NCBI GenBank assembly: GCA_037042915.1
Contig: CM073193.1
Span: 1,054,001 to 1,118,000, forward strand
Length of the DNA stretch: 64,000 nt
Source of the DNA: Auricularia sp. M13
Taxonomy: Eukaryota; Basidiomycota; Agaricomycetes; Auriculariales; Auriculariaceae
Direction: 5' to 3'
The translations under genes and the position numbers were made by a program. The notes under the pieces are model-generated. The model worked only from the letters and a program-made list of their open reading frames with translations, had not been told where the DNA came from and searched no databases. Each line of letters opens with the position of its first letter. The stretch's first letter is position 1. This document shows, piece after piece, positions 31,316 through 43,673 of this stretch.

Positions 31316-31955
31316 TAGGGCTGTCAACCGTACCGTATACGGGTGACGGCCGTACAGCAGACGGTTGGATACGGGTTACGGACCGTACCGTATACGGGCC
31401 TCGGGAAGCTCTCACGAGAGCCATACGGTACGGGTGGAACCCGTATACGGCCGTCAACGGCCGTATACGGGGAGCATGCAATTTCAATGTGCCTTGACCG
31501 CTCCAGATCACTTGAAAAACACATCTGGGTCATTAGTGAGCAGTTCTATGTGCCCTCGTGCAATTATGGAGCTCTGAAAGGCATAGTTTCAGTGTTGGCG
31601 ACGTCCGCGGCGGTGTTGATGCCCAATCTCCGGCGCATCAACAGCACTAAGTCCGTGAGATCCGGGCCTCAGGTCACAGCATCAGCATGAAATCCTGTTT
31701 TGGGCTATGTAGAGGGTATTAACAGCGGTGAGATAGCCTGTATTCTGCAGCCTGAGCAGCTTCCGATCCCAGAGCAGACCGTTTTCACGATACCTGCCCG
31801 TATCCCGTACACGGACCGTATACGGCCGTAGACATTACGGGCTATACGGGATGACTCCGTACCGTAGGCCGTACCGTACAGACCTCTCGCGCAGGCCCGT
31901 ACCCGTATTACGGGTACCGTATTTACGGTTTTGACGGCTACGGTTGGCACCCCTA
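31316..31955. mobile_element. Non-autonomous hAT-family element (MITE-like), 640 bp
   Basis: The element starts TAGGGCTGTCAACCGTA and ends with the reverse complement of TAGGGGTGCCAACCGTA, a 17-bp terminal inverted repeat with two mismatches. It is flanked on both sides by the identical 8-bp target-site duplication ACACGCAC (31308-31315 and 31956-31963), as expected for hAT elements. Both subterminal regions are packed with CCGTATACGG-type palindromes (about 31330-31480 and 31795-31920), which resemble transposase-binding subterminal repeats. The middle of about 300 bp has no transposase ORF. The intact duplication suggests a fairly recent insertion. Confidence 0.85.
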
Positions 31956-31963
31956 ACACGCAC

Positions 31964-34700
31964 CACACGGCGCGCGACGTACAACGGAAATGACGCAGAA
32001 GAGCGCACTTTGTGGCATATCCCCCGCTGACGCCCACGCGCCAGACGTTCGGACTCGGCACGATGCCAGCCGCCCCGTACACTCCCAGGCTCCATAGAGC
32101 CCGAGGGCGCGCAGCGCAAAGCAATCCTATCCGATGCCCGCCGCACCCGCAGCGGCTGGCAGAGCTTTGGCGCGCGCAGACGCACACACACAGGGCTCGC
32201 CCAGCGACACTGACGCGAAGCCCGAGTTTTTCTTGACCATATCGCCTCGGCATCGACCCCTTGCGCGCGCGGATATCGCCCTCACAGATGTTGTCTGGCG
32301 CGACAGTCTGCGCTCGATTCGTCGCCGCGCGGTTTGAACGCGCGGCGGCGAAGCATGAGGGCAGACTGCGTGTACCAGACCGCACCACCGCGTCGAACCG
32401 TGATCCTGCGCGGGCATCCGGAACGATTGAATCCCCGGACCTCCACGACGCTGTGGGAAGTGGGCGGCAGCGAGCACCGCCCGCGCCGATGTCTTGCTGT
32501 CCGCGCCCCCGTCTTGCCGGTCGAGAAGGGCGTAGAATACAGCCGTGCTACGCCAAGGACGACGGCGACGAGAGGGGATAGCGCAAAGCCGGCGCGCAGG
32601 CTGCAGTCGTCGTCCGCAGTGACAAGGACCCCGCAGCGATACCGCCTCCAGTAAAGTGAGCGCGCGCACCACGGCTCGCGGGGATCGGCGCACCCGCACA
32701 TTCGCGCCGTCCGCGAGCTGGTCATGATGGGAAAGCCAAACGCGGATGCCGAGACATAGCAAGCACGAGGGGTAGCGCAGAGCTGCGGGAGCCCCGCCGT
32801 GAGCGCGCGCTGGGGCACTGGCCATCGAGCAACCCGCTCCTCACGTTCGCGCGCGCACACAGTCGCGCGTGGACCCTAGCCCTCGATGCGCGTCATAGCG
32901 CCGTTGCGCGCGCGACACATAGAGCGCGTACTGCGTGGCTTGGGGGGACGTCGAACTGGAGCCAACGTCACCACCCGCGCGCTGGCAGTCGCGCCTAGAC
33001 CGTGGATGCCTGTGTGCGCGCGCACAACCTTGCGCGACCAGAGGATGGGGAGCGCACAGCGCAGCGCGGTGCCAGGGCGTACTGGTTCGGGTCGTCGCCA
33101 GCAGCAGTCGTCTGTACTCCAGCGACGATGGTGCTGGTGGCGAGCGAGCATGTTACGATGCAGGTGCCGCGACCGGCGACGACGTTGATGCTGCTGGGCA
33201 CGGGCACGGCGCGCGTCGTCTGATAAGGGATAGACGAGGTTGGTTGGCCGCGGTGTCACGAACGGGCACTCCGCGCGCAAGCGCAAGCGCCATTCGACCT
33301 TGGTTCAGCAGTCGCGCGTGCGGGGCGACGCGCGCGTTTCGTTCGACCCGACGGCGTCGGACTGCACGGCGAGCGCGAACAGATTGAGCGCGATAGCCGG
33401 CAGCAGCTCGCGGCGCAACCTGCAGCTTGCGTAGGCGCCCCGCCTTGGTTGCTTCCGGCACGGTGCACTCCTGGCGGATCATTGCGATCCGGTGCTAGCT
33501 GGGCAGCACGGGCGCGCGTGACGGAGACGGAGAAGAGCAGGCTGGTCGCACAGGTACTCGGGCGCTCGCGGGGCTCTTGTCGACGGTCGAACGGGGATGC
33601 GGACGTTCAGCGCCGCAGACGGGGAGGCGGCACGCGCGCCCGGAGTTAGGCACAGCGCCGGAGACTCCATCATGTCCTGCGTGCCGAAATCTCGTTGCGC
33701 GCTGTACGAAGTCGCGCGCAGCCATGCTCGAGGCTAACCAACGACGCCCTCGTCATTGCGCGAGATGCGGGCTCGTGGTGAGCATCCCGCGTCGCAGGCA
33801 GCGCCACGGCACGGGATGCCATCCTCTTCGTTGTTGTCGGTACGGCTGCGGGGCCGGCTGCTGTCGGCACGGCGGCGCTGCAGGGCATTGTCGGTATGGC
33901 GGCGCTGCCAGGGCCTGGAAAACTCGCGTCGGCGCCGACGCTGCTGACGCTGGATTGCGGAAGCATGACATCTGCGTAGGCACCGCATGGTAGCGCCGCA
34001 TGCCGCGTTGTCCGTAGCGCTGTAGAAGCGCGACATTGCCGCGCGAGATGAACGGCATATGAGCACTGCGCGAGCAGCGCGTGTCTCTTGCTCTTGCTCA
34101 GGCCCGCTCACAAGGGCTGTTGTAGGCATCGCATCGGTAGTCTGAGCGAAGACCCCGACGATGCCGCGCTTGGGGCGACAGCAGCGGGCGTCGGGGCTGC
34201 GACGTCCGCTCGTTGACCCGTCGACAGGATGAAGTCCACACAGACTATACAAAACGAGCAGTCAGCATCTCGAGACGTTCCAGCTCGCGCAGCGCAACGT
34301 ATAAAAGAATACTTACATTCGGGAGTCGTGGATTCAGCGTCGGTAGACGACGCGCGGCCAGCAGGCCGTTGCTGAGGCGACGAGCAGGTCGGACGCCGCG
34401 CACGTCGCCGCGCCGCTCGGTAGAGCCTGCAAGGAAAACAAGGAGTCAGAGCCGCCCGTATATGTGTCAATGTACAGCACATACCGTCAATTACTGCAAC
34501 ATATTATCCAGGCGGCGTGCGCTCCGCCCTCGAGTTGAGTGGAATATTCAGCGCGAGTCCTGCGCAAACGCGTCAGCTTCAACTCTGATTGGCGTGAGCT
34601 AGCCTACCGGCACAGATAATCGCGAGCGCAGGCTCAGCGGGAGACGCGCGGGCTCTTGGTGAACGGCGCAGCGGGCGCGAGTCGTGGTCGAAAGCAGAAA
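31964..34700. other. CpG-dense region without a recognisable gene
   Basis: About 2.7 kb very rich in GCGCGC and CG dinucleotides. ORFs on both strands are Arg/Ala/Pro-rich mirror shadows of that composition, and none shows a domain. The character resembles the two giant introns at 39373-42095 and 58784-61443, so this may be the same class of DNA. No flanking exons could be identified. Confidence 0.45.
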
Positions 34701-36907
34701 TGCGGAGCCGGCGCTTCGGTCCGGTCCCGCCGCAGTCAGGAAACCTCTGCGGAGATCGTACATTTATAATTTCAATTCAATGTCCCTGGAGTCGATATTC
34801 AGCCCTTTCAAAGGTTCTCCCACTCTATGGACAAGTCTTCGTCCCGACTAGATCATCAGCGAAGCTCCGCGAGGTCGGGTCTATTCCTTCGGTCAATCAC
34901 AACACGAATCAGACAAGTACAGAAACTCATATTACTCAAATTAATGCTACAAAGAACTCTGCGTCAGAGTCCATCCCAGCTTTTGGTTGGCGGTCGAGCC
35001 TTGGGGATGCGTGAACAGCTTCATCATTCGCTAGACAAGCGGCAACCTCGCTGGCACGCGTGGGGGTCTTAACAAGCTCGTGTAGGCGTCCTCGTAATCG
35101 GGCGTAGTATACCGTTAACGAGACCGCCGTTCTATCTGACTGCAGACAATGACGATGACCGGGTCAATCGGACGTGTCATTCTACGCTGGGCGGTAGCCA
35201 GCCCACCATTGCGCGGTCCTCGCCCACAAGGAACTGCGGCATCATGCGGGACCGCGCGCACTCAGATCTCCACAGTTGTGCTGTACGGGCGGCGTGTCGA
35301 AGGCACTGGCCGCGGCGCGAGGATGCACGGTGGGCTCGCGTCACCACCCCTCTGACGACGGCCTTCGTATCTGAGCAGGCGGCATTTCGCCAGCGTTGGA
35401 CCATTTAACGGCCGTTCGAACGTGTCCGTGGGTCGTGCTCGGCGTGACACTCGTCGTTAATGCCGCCGACGCAAGCGCGGGGATGTGCGGGACGAGCTCC
35501 CGGATCCGCTGCATGCGCTCGAGCGCGCAAGGTGTCCATGGACGTGGTACCGGACGCGATGCTGGTCGGGCGCGGGATAGCGGGCGACGAAGGCGAGCCT
35601 GCATCCCCGACTTGAGCACGCAGTTGTCAGCGTTCAGAGTGCAGAATGGCGCAGACTCCGGGCGAGCAAGAACTGGAACGTCTACGACTCAGAGAGCCCG
35701 CGCAGTGGCCTAGACGGAGCGTCACAGCGTATCTTGACGCGTCGTACTGGATGTGCCGCGCTGTGCAGAATTCCGCTCGACAGAGCGGTCGTTTGACGAG
35801 CGCTGAACACGAAGTTCCGACGACTGTAACAGCTGTAGCAGATACCGTGTCAGGACTGGAACGCGCAGTCAGCTAATACGGCGCACTGGTTTGGGTGACG
35901 CACGAAATTCAGCCCTGGGGCCGATGCCCGCCAGTCAGGACGGAATAGCGTAGGTGCATAGCTGCACCAGATATGGGGTCAGACCCGGAGCGCTGAGAAG
36001 GCATATAGAGCGTACCGGCCTGCCGCCTGCACGAATGCTCGGGGGCCGCCGACACTGTTGCTGGGCGAGCAGTGGCTGATGGCGAAGCCGGCGAGCGACC
36101 AGAGGTGAACAGCGGGCTCGTACCGCCCGACTTTCGAGCACAAAACGTTCTTGTCGAGTACCCAACCCTTTTCCACATGATCAGCAAGCAGAATAGCGCA
36201 GTTTCAGCCAACTCGACACACCGCAGGTCGGAGACCTGCGAGCCAGATGATAGACGGCTCGGTGCGGCGCCTACACGCTCCGCGCGCTACATGATAAGGT
36301 GTGATTGTTGCGTGGAAATGAATCCAGCACCTCAGCTCGGGCGCGCGAGCGCTGGGCGGCAAGTGGACGGTGCGGGGTCAAGCCTGCTTCGCGCTTTGGA
36401 ACTCAGCCGGGGGTTTGGCAGGAGTGCTCGTCTTAGACTCGCCTTCAATGCTTCATGGCAATCAAGGACATTAATCTCTCCTCCGTGCGCTGCGAGAAGC
36501 CTTTACAAGATCGGTAAAATGCTTTTAAGACGCCTATCCAAATACTGTAGCTCAAGAGAAATGATCCCAGGGACATCATTGAGACACTGGCAGCATGTCC
36601 CCGGAAGTCAGAGGATGTGATTCTTGCGACTCACGCACCGAGCAGTGATTAGCGGAGTGCGGTTGTGGTATCTACAGTATCGTGCAGGCAAACCGCCCGG
36701 GCTCGAACAGCCAGTGGTCTTGAGAGTAAAGGATTGGTTATACAGCATGATTGAGGAGTAGATGGACGTTGGAAGGCTGAGCAATGTCCGAAATTTGATC
36801 GCCGTCGATGGAATAGTAAACTGCCTGTCGAACCGCGGCGGGGTTCGACTCGCCGCCGCTCAGCCTCTTGCCGTTTTTCCACTGTCTCTCGTGTCCTCTG
36901 AACTCCA
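34701..36907. other. Intergenic region upstream of the small Zn2Cys6 gene
   Basis: Short ORFs here have neither domains nor consistent splicing. The distal part presumably holds the promoter of the regulator starting at 36908. Nothing else is supported. Confidence 0.4.
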
Positions 36908-37671
36908 ATGCCCTCTTCCTCCCACAACGCTCGTACGGAGCGCACGCCGCGGAACAACAGCCACATCCCCAGCGCCTGCACCAGCTGTCGCGACAAGTTA
37001 GTAAGCCCGTCTCGGCATCGTAGTTGAACATGACGACGGCGGCTGACGAAAGCGTAGAAAGACGAAGTGCGACGGCGGGAAGCCCTGCGCTCGCTGCTCC
37101 AGAAGCGGCAAGCTGGTACGCCGTTTTTCTGATACAGTGACTCGGGATGGCGATTGAACGCGCACGTCGCAGTGCACGTACACCGTCGACCAAGACCGCC
37201 GCACGGCGCGGGGACGCGAGTGCAAGCGCTGTACTCACTACCGCACCTACGTCTCCCAGCTAGAGGCAGAAATAGCGGCCTTAAAAGCGCGCCCGCCGGC
37301 AGCTGAGGCGCAGGACACTCCAGCATCGGAGGTGACTCCATCATCAACAGCGACTCGCCGTTCAGCTCATTTTCTGGCAGCGAGTCGACAGCAGCGACTC
37401 GCAGACTGATTCACCTCCCGCAGCCGGCGAAGAGCCTCTCTTTGACACGGGCAACGCGCAGCCCGAGGCGACCGGGTTCTTCAACTTTACGCTTCCCGCG
37501 GTCGCCACCACCGGCAACGTCCATGACGCGCAGTTCCTCGACTGGATGGGCTACGCTCAGAATCTCGGGTACTCAGAGCCTTGCCAACCTTCATCCCTCC
37601 AATCGACCGAGCCGCAGAGCACCTTCGCGTACCTTGACACGCTCCTGCTCGTTGACAACGCGGTCCTATAA
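36908..37671 (+). CDS. Small Zn2Cys6 transcription factor
   Basis: Four exons give a protein of about 200 residues. Exon 1 (ATG 36908, MPSSSHNARTERTP...) ends ACTSCRDK at a gttagt donor. Exon 2 (after gcgtag) adds KTKCDGGKPCARCSRSGKL. Exon 3 adds QCTYTVDQDRR. Together they make C-x2-C-x6-C-x5-C-x2-C-x7-C, a fungal binuclear zinc cluster that binds DNA in the nucleus. A short coiled coil (RTYVSQLEAEIAALKARP) follows for dimerisation. The last exon (after a gtgact..tggcag intron) is acidic and aromatic (EEPLFDTGNA, FFNFTLPAV, FLDWMGYAQNLG), resembling an activation domain. It ends with TAA at 37669. There is no fungal_trans middle-homology domain. A second, large Zn2Cys6 gene faces it from the other strand. 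Confidence 0.8.
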
Positions 37672-38041
37672 CACTGGCAGTGATTTTGTCATGCTCTCTT
37701 CGTTATATGCCTTCCATAGCACCAAGTCTCTGTCTCGTTAACCGGCTCTCTGTATCTAGGGAGTCTCGAGCAATTGCATCTCCTACACATGCCCACGCTC
37801 CAGCTCCAAGTCAAAGTGCTACAATTAATTCCAAGACCAAGACGCACAAAAGAAAATCGTATAGAAACAATTCTGAGGCCACGACCGCACCCTGTTATTA
37901 TATCCTACTGTACCACTCACCATACCAAACCAAGAAACACGAAACACGAATCACGAATCTCTAAGCGCGGACGAGAACCCCAAGAACTACAGTACAAGCC
38001 AAGACCGACACACCGAACGCCCACCAAGACCACACGACGTG

Positions 38042-41000
38042 TTATTGCTGCTGAGGTGGCCACGGCCACGGCTGTTGTTGTTGCTGCTGATGGTGCTGGA
38101 GGAAGACATCACGCTGCTCCTGCTGCGGCTGCTGCAAGAACGGATCATGCTGGTCCTGCCCGTGTGTATGCGAATGCGCCGCCTGCAAGAACAGCGCGCC
38201 CCCGTCGTCCGGCTGCTGCTGCATGAACACATCATGCCCGCCGCCGGCCCCGAACAGCGCGACGCCCGCGCCCGCATCCGGATTCGCAGACAAGCCCAGC
38301 ATCGGCATCGGCATGTCTCCACCATGCGGCGGTTGCACACCGAGCATCGGGTCTCCACCACCGGCGAGGTCGAACGGCTGGAAGGCCCATAAATCGCCCG
38401 GCCCGCCAAACGGGTTGAACAGCGGGTCGAGCGCGGCGGGCGGCGGCGCGACGGCGAGCGCCGCGCCGTTGTTCGCGTCCTGGACGACGACGGCGGGCAC
38501 GGAGTGCGAGTGCGCGTGGCCGAGCATGGGCGGCGTCGTGATGGAGCCCGACGAGGACGCTGTCGTATTGCGCACGGGCGACGCGACGCTGCTCGTGCGC
38601 GAGTGCGACTGCACGTGCACGTGGCTCGCGACGACGCCCGCGCGCCGCTCGAGCGCGTCGGCGTACCCGCGCGCGCACCCCGCGCCGACGCTCATGGCGC
38701 GCAGCGCGTCGCGTGCTTGATGCGCGAGCGCGATAGCTTCTTGGCGCCGCTTGTTCGCGCCCGCGTGCAGGCCCTCCGCGCGCAGCAGCGCCGCTGCGCC
38801 ACCCACGAACGCAATCTGCACCAAAGCGAGGGGCGCCGCGCGGAAACCGTACAGACGCTCGAACGTGCCGAGTGTCCTCAGCAACTTCGTACACGCGTCG
38901 TCGAGGAACTGCATCGCAAACCCGCGTCAACGTCACAGATACATCGGATTAAAACGAAACAGCGCACCTTGCGCGACTCATCCCTTGCCGCATTCCCCGC
39001 ATAAAACGGCCGATGCAACAGAATCGTAATCCAATTAAGCGCCATATGCATAACGAGCACATGGGGCGGCGCCGAGCTCGTGCTCGCGCGGTGTATCTGC
39101 AGCGCGTCCGGCAGATCCGCATGCCATCTCGCCAGCTCAGTCTGCAGCGCGCTGACGCCCGACGCGGGCGGCGGCTCCGTGCGCGCGAGCAGCTGCATGA
39201 CCTGCGCGGCGATGGCCATCAGCGCGCACGCGTGCACGAACGTCTCGCCCACGAGGTGCGCCTCGCCCGGCGCCGCGGACGCCAGCGCGGGCGACGACGC
39301 CAGGCTGCGCGCGTCGAAGCGCGGAAGCGGCATCGTCAGCTCCTGGCCCACGTGTAGCGAGATGTCGACATCCTATACGGGTGCAAGGCGTCAGCATAAG
39401 GTTTGGGAAGGCGCAAAGGAGGAAGAAAAATGTGAATATGAACTGAGGAAGAGCAGGGAACGATCTTCAACAGCTAGCAGGCAGCTGCGAGCGTTGCGCC
39501 CACAGACACTAGCGTGAAGGAGAAAGCGCGGGGTGGACGAATGGGTGGATGCTCGGGCGACCAACCACGACGCCCGTGCGCCCGAGTCAGGGAAGCGCGC
39601 TGAGGAACAGGCAGAGCAGCATAGCGCGACGCCAGGAGTGCTGCTCGTCCAGAAGAGCCGGATCGCCCCGCGCGCAGACCCGCCAGTCGCTCTGACAAGC
39701 TGTACGAGCGCGCGTGAAGGTGCAGCCGGCCAGCGGCTTAGGCATGATGCGCGCGCGCAAGCGCAGACGCTGCAGAGCGCGGCAAGGACAGCGCGCGCGA
39801 GGAAGGGCTGCGCAGCCCGCCCAGGCCAACCGGGCGCGCGCAGTGTGGTGGAGCTGCAGAACCGGAAGGGCAAGGACGAGCGCGCGCGCAGGGAGGGCTG
39901 TCTCGCCGCCCGTCCAAACGCGCCGAGCACAACGCGCTTGGGGTACCGCAAAATGGCGAAGAGACGACACAGCGCGCGCAGACGCTAGCCGCCCTGGTAA
40001 TCTGCAGGAGCGCGCGCGAACGTACAGCCGGCACAAAACGAACGGGTCAAGCATGGTGCGCGCGCGAATGGCCACCTCGCCGCTACTTAGACAGACGCTG
40101 CAGAGCGCGGAAGGGACAGCGCGCGCGCGGCCGGCAACTGCGCAGCCCGCCCAGGCCAACCGGGCGCGCGCGCAGTGTGGTGTAGCTGCACTGCAGAACC
40201 GGCAGAGCAAGGACGAGCGCGCGAGCAGGGAGGGCTGTCTCGCCGCCCGGCCAAACGCGGCGAACACGACGCGCTTGGGGCACTGCAGAACGGCGAAGAG
40301 ATGATGCAGCGCGCGCAGACGCCTGCCGCCCTGGGAATCTGTACAAGCGCGCGCGAACGTACATCCGGCGCGGAACTCCCGCGGCAAGGATGGTGCGCGC
40401 GCGGACGGCAACCCCTCCAACACTTAAACGAATGCGCAGGCAGCAGGAACAGCGGGCGACGACGGCGACCGTACAGCCCGCCAAAACGAATAGCGCACTA
40501 CGGCGATGGAGCGGAACGCGCAGGGCGACGAAGCACGCGTGCAGGGAGGGCCACTTGGCCGCCCATCGCGGCCCACAGAGCTCGGCGCGGAGAATGGAGC
40601 AGCTGCAGAACACCGCGCGCGCCCGGCTGTGACGAGCGCAGAGAGAGAGCGCGCAGATGCAGTCACCGTCCTAGAGCGGCACACGCGCCGCTGCAGCCTG
40701 GAAGACCCGAGCCACGGCGCGCGCGGATGGATATGATGCAGAATGGGCGTGCGCGGGAAATTGGAGTGGCAAGGAGAACAAGCTGGTGCGGGCGCAAGAT
40801 GCAGCGGCAGAGATGGGACGGGGGTGCGGCGTATCGTGCGAGGTAGCAGCAACGCGGCAGGCGGATGGGCAAGGACGGCAGCCTCGCCTCTTGCAGCTGC
40901 GGCGCAGGAGAGGGACATGCGCGGGCAGACGCGACCGGCGCGACAGGTGGAATGACAGGAAGGGCAAGCGAGCGGGGCGATGGGTACGCCAGAAAGAGGA

Positions 41001-43673
41001 CAAGAGTGGGAGTGAGGGAGCGGGGCGCTGAGAATGGGATACGTTGACAGTAAACGAAAGGAAACGTAGCGCGCGCGCGGACGGCAGTGGCGCTACTCGT
41101 GCAGACAAGACGGACCACGGCGCGCAGCAGCTGGATGGCGCGCGCGCGCAGACGCCAGCCGCCCTGGCGAGCTGTAATAGCGGGCGTGAGGCTACAGCCT
41201 GCACTAGAGCGTCGTGCGCGCGCGGACGGCATCCTCGCCGATGCTCAGACGAACGCAGAGCGCGGGGGGGACAGCGCGCGCAAGGACGGAGACTGCGCAG
41301 CCCGCGCAGACGACGAGGGCGAGCGCGCAGTGCAGGCCGCAGCGAACTCGGCGGGGCGAAGAAGAGCGCGTGCGAATGGAGGGCAGCCTTGCCGTCCGTG
41401 CCAAGGCACCGCGACGCGCGGAGCTGCAGAACGGCCCAGCAGGGATGGCGCGCACGCAATGCTAGCCGTTCTGACGAGCGTGTACAGCGCGCGCATGGTG
41501 CTGTATCGCGCGCGAAGAGAGCTGACCTCGCCGGCCATCCTAGCGCGCAGCACGCGTGAGCTGGAGCAGTCCCCACAGCGTGCGCGCTGGGCGCAGATGT
41601 CGTGCAAGGACAGCGTACGCACCGCAGCAGCCTGGACAAATCGCCGCCGCGGCACGGTACGCGCGAACGGATATGGCGCAGAACGGGCGGGACACGACGC
41701 GAGAAAGCAGAGTGAGGACAAGCCGGGGCGCAGAATGGAGCGACGAAGACTGGACGGGGGCGTAGCATGCAAGACGGGGGCAGGCTGGCGGCAGGGCGGC
41801 AGCGAGGAGTGCGCAGTGACAATAGCCTCGTCTCTTGCCCAGATAGGCGCGAGTGCCCGGGCGCGGAGATAGACCAGCGCGACAGGCCTAGCGTGCGCGC
41901 GAGTGGGCAGACGCGACCGGCACAACAAGTGGAATGACAGGGCGGGCGAGCGTTCGGCGGGTACGCTGGGAAGAGGGCAGGAGCGGATGAAGGATTGGGA
42001 GTGTGACAACGCGTGGGGAGCGTGCTGAACGGCATCGCGGAGCGAGCATGGGGATATCGAAAACAAAAGAAGAAAAGCAAAGAGCGCGCACCTACCTGCA
42101 CAAAAAGACTCCAATAGCACCACTCGCGATCCCATCTGGCCTGATCATCCACCACCACATCCCTCGCATCAATATTCAAGCCCGCACTGAGCGCCACGCG
42201 CACGGCCATCCCAAGCACCGCAAACGCCAGCCGTGCGCCGCGCTCGCGGGCAAGATGGTACTGCGCGAGGACGGCGAGCGCGGCGACGGCGGGGATGACG
42301 GCGCGGCCGGCGCACTCGGCCTCTGCGAGGTCGCGCGCGTGTCTTGCGAGGGCGTCGCGCGTCTCGGGGCTCGCCAGCGCCGAGGCGGGCGCGGCGAGCT
42401 GGGCGGCGTCGGCGAGGACGGCGTTGTGCAGCGCGGGGGAGTAGTGTTTCCATTGCGCCTGGTGCGAGGGGGAGTGCGGTTGGGAGAGGCAGGCGCGCAT
42501 GTCGCGCAGGAAGAGGCGCGGGACGACGCGCAGGCCCCACGCGGCGACGTGCGCGAAGTAGTCGGCCAGCAGCGCGTCGTGCTCCGCGCGCGGGAGCGCC
42601 GCGGCGACGGCGGGCGGGAGGTGTTGCGCCCAGTCGCACGGGCAGTGCTCGTCGTGCTCCGGTTCTGGCTGCTGTGGATGCTGCTGATGGTGTGGATGCG
42701 GCGGCGAGCTGGGCGAGGACGCAGCAGGCGACGGCGGGAAGCGGAACGCGCCCAACCCGCTGGCACCGGCGTCCGAGCGGAAGCTGGACGCGCGCGAGCG
42801 CGCAGGCGTGCGCGGCGGGCTGCACGAGAGCGCGAGCGGGCTCGAGCCGGTGAGCGCGATGACGTCCTCGTCCGCGCCCTCGCCGAACGTAAACAACCTT
42901 TTGCGCGTGGCGACGAAGGGCGCCATGGGCGCGTCGTTGTCCGAGTCGCTCAGCACGCTCGCGCTGCGCGGCTCGTCGTCGTCCGTGCTGGAGCCGTACA
43001 CGCTGGGCTCGGGGCTGGGGCTCGGGCCGCGCGAGGGCCCGAATCCGGGCACAGTGAGGAACTGCGAGCCGGCGGGCATGGGCGAGGGCAGCGACGATGC
43101 GACGCTCACGGGCGAGTGTGCGCCGAACGAAATCGGGCTCGGGATGCCGAGGTACTGCGGGCCGGCGCCGCCCTCGCTGTGTGCGCGCTGGTGGGAGTGG
43201 GTGTGGGGGATGGTGATGGAGAGCGGCGGCGGGGTGGCGGCGTCGGGGTCGTGGCCGAGCGCGCGCAGGCGGTCGCGCAGGCGGTCGATCTGGGCGCTCT
43301 GGCGGTCGCGCTCGTCTTTGAGGGTGCGGATCTCCATCCCCATCGCGTCCACCTGGGCCTTCGTCGCCGGCCGCCGGCCGTCCTCCTCCGTCGTCCACGA
43401 GCACTGCAGCGCCCGCCCATCGGTCACTCCGGCCCGAACAGCGACCACCAGCGTTACGCACCTCGTGTTTCTGCGCGGCGCAGGTGCCGCATACAGGCTG
43501 CACCCCGTCGCATTTGCTCTTCCTGCAACCCGTCATCGTCAGCGTCATCGTCAGCAGCAACGGGCACGAGCGCACCGTCTACGACAGCCATTACACGCCC
43601 GACTGACGTGCTTCTCCTTGCGCCTGCTCGGGGCCGAGTCGGACGTCGGGCTGCGCTTCGTCGTGTCCTTCAT
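38042..43673 (-). CDS. Large Zn2Cys6 transcription factor with fungal_trans-type domain
   Basis: A nuclear regulator of about 900 residues. The start at 43673 gives MKDTTKRSPTSDSAPSRRKE. Exons 1-3 assemble ACNGCRR/RKSKCDGVQPVCGTCAAQ/KHECSW, giving C-x2-C-x6-C-x6-C-x2-C-x6-C. A coiled coil (MEIRTLKDERDRQSAQIDRL) and a long disordered Ser/Pro region follow. The middle homology domain begins PALHNAVLADAAQLAAPASA. Its core, RWDREWCYWSLFVQ/DVDISLHVGQELTMPLP, is split by an intron between Q and D. Helices FLDDACTKLLRTLGTF and Gln/His/Pro-rich activation sequence end the protein, stop at 38042. The middle intron is 2,723 nt (39373-42095, gtaggt..tatag, phase 0), while the other introns are about 50-60 nt. 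Position-specific targets cannot be inferred. Confidence 0.85.
39373..42095 (-). repeat. Giant CpG-rich intron made of diverged tandem repeats
   Basis: This lies entirely within the large Zn2Cys6 gene and is bounded by a gtaggt donor and tatag acceptor. On the plus strand, units of about 330 bp start at CAGACGCTGCAGAGCGCGG at 39764 and 40092, with a more diverged unit near 40432 and a related one near 41247. A second repeat relates about 40700-41050 to about 41650-42020 (shared GCAGACGCGACCGGC and TGGAATGACAGG words). Long ORFs crossing it are read-through of this composition. Confidence 0.8.

Noticed and set aside
36072-36620. 182-codon plus-strand ORF
   Set aside because: No domain, no splice partners, and composition is like the surrounding intergenic DNA.
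40671-43448. 925-codon minus-strand ORF
   Set aside because: The first part is the true exon of the Zn2Cys6 gene. The rest is read-through of the CpG-rich intron after the gtaggt donor at 42095, where the protein becomes featureless Arg/Ser/Pro sequence.
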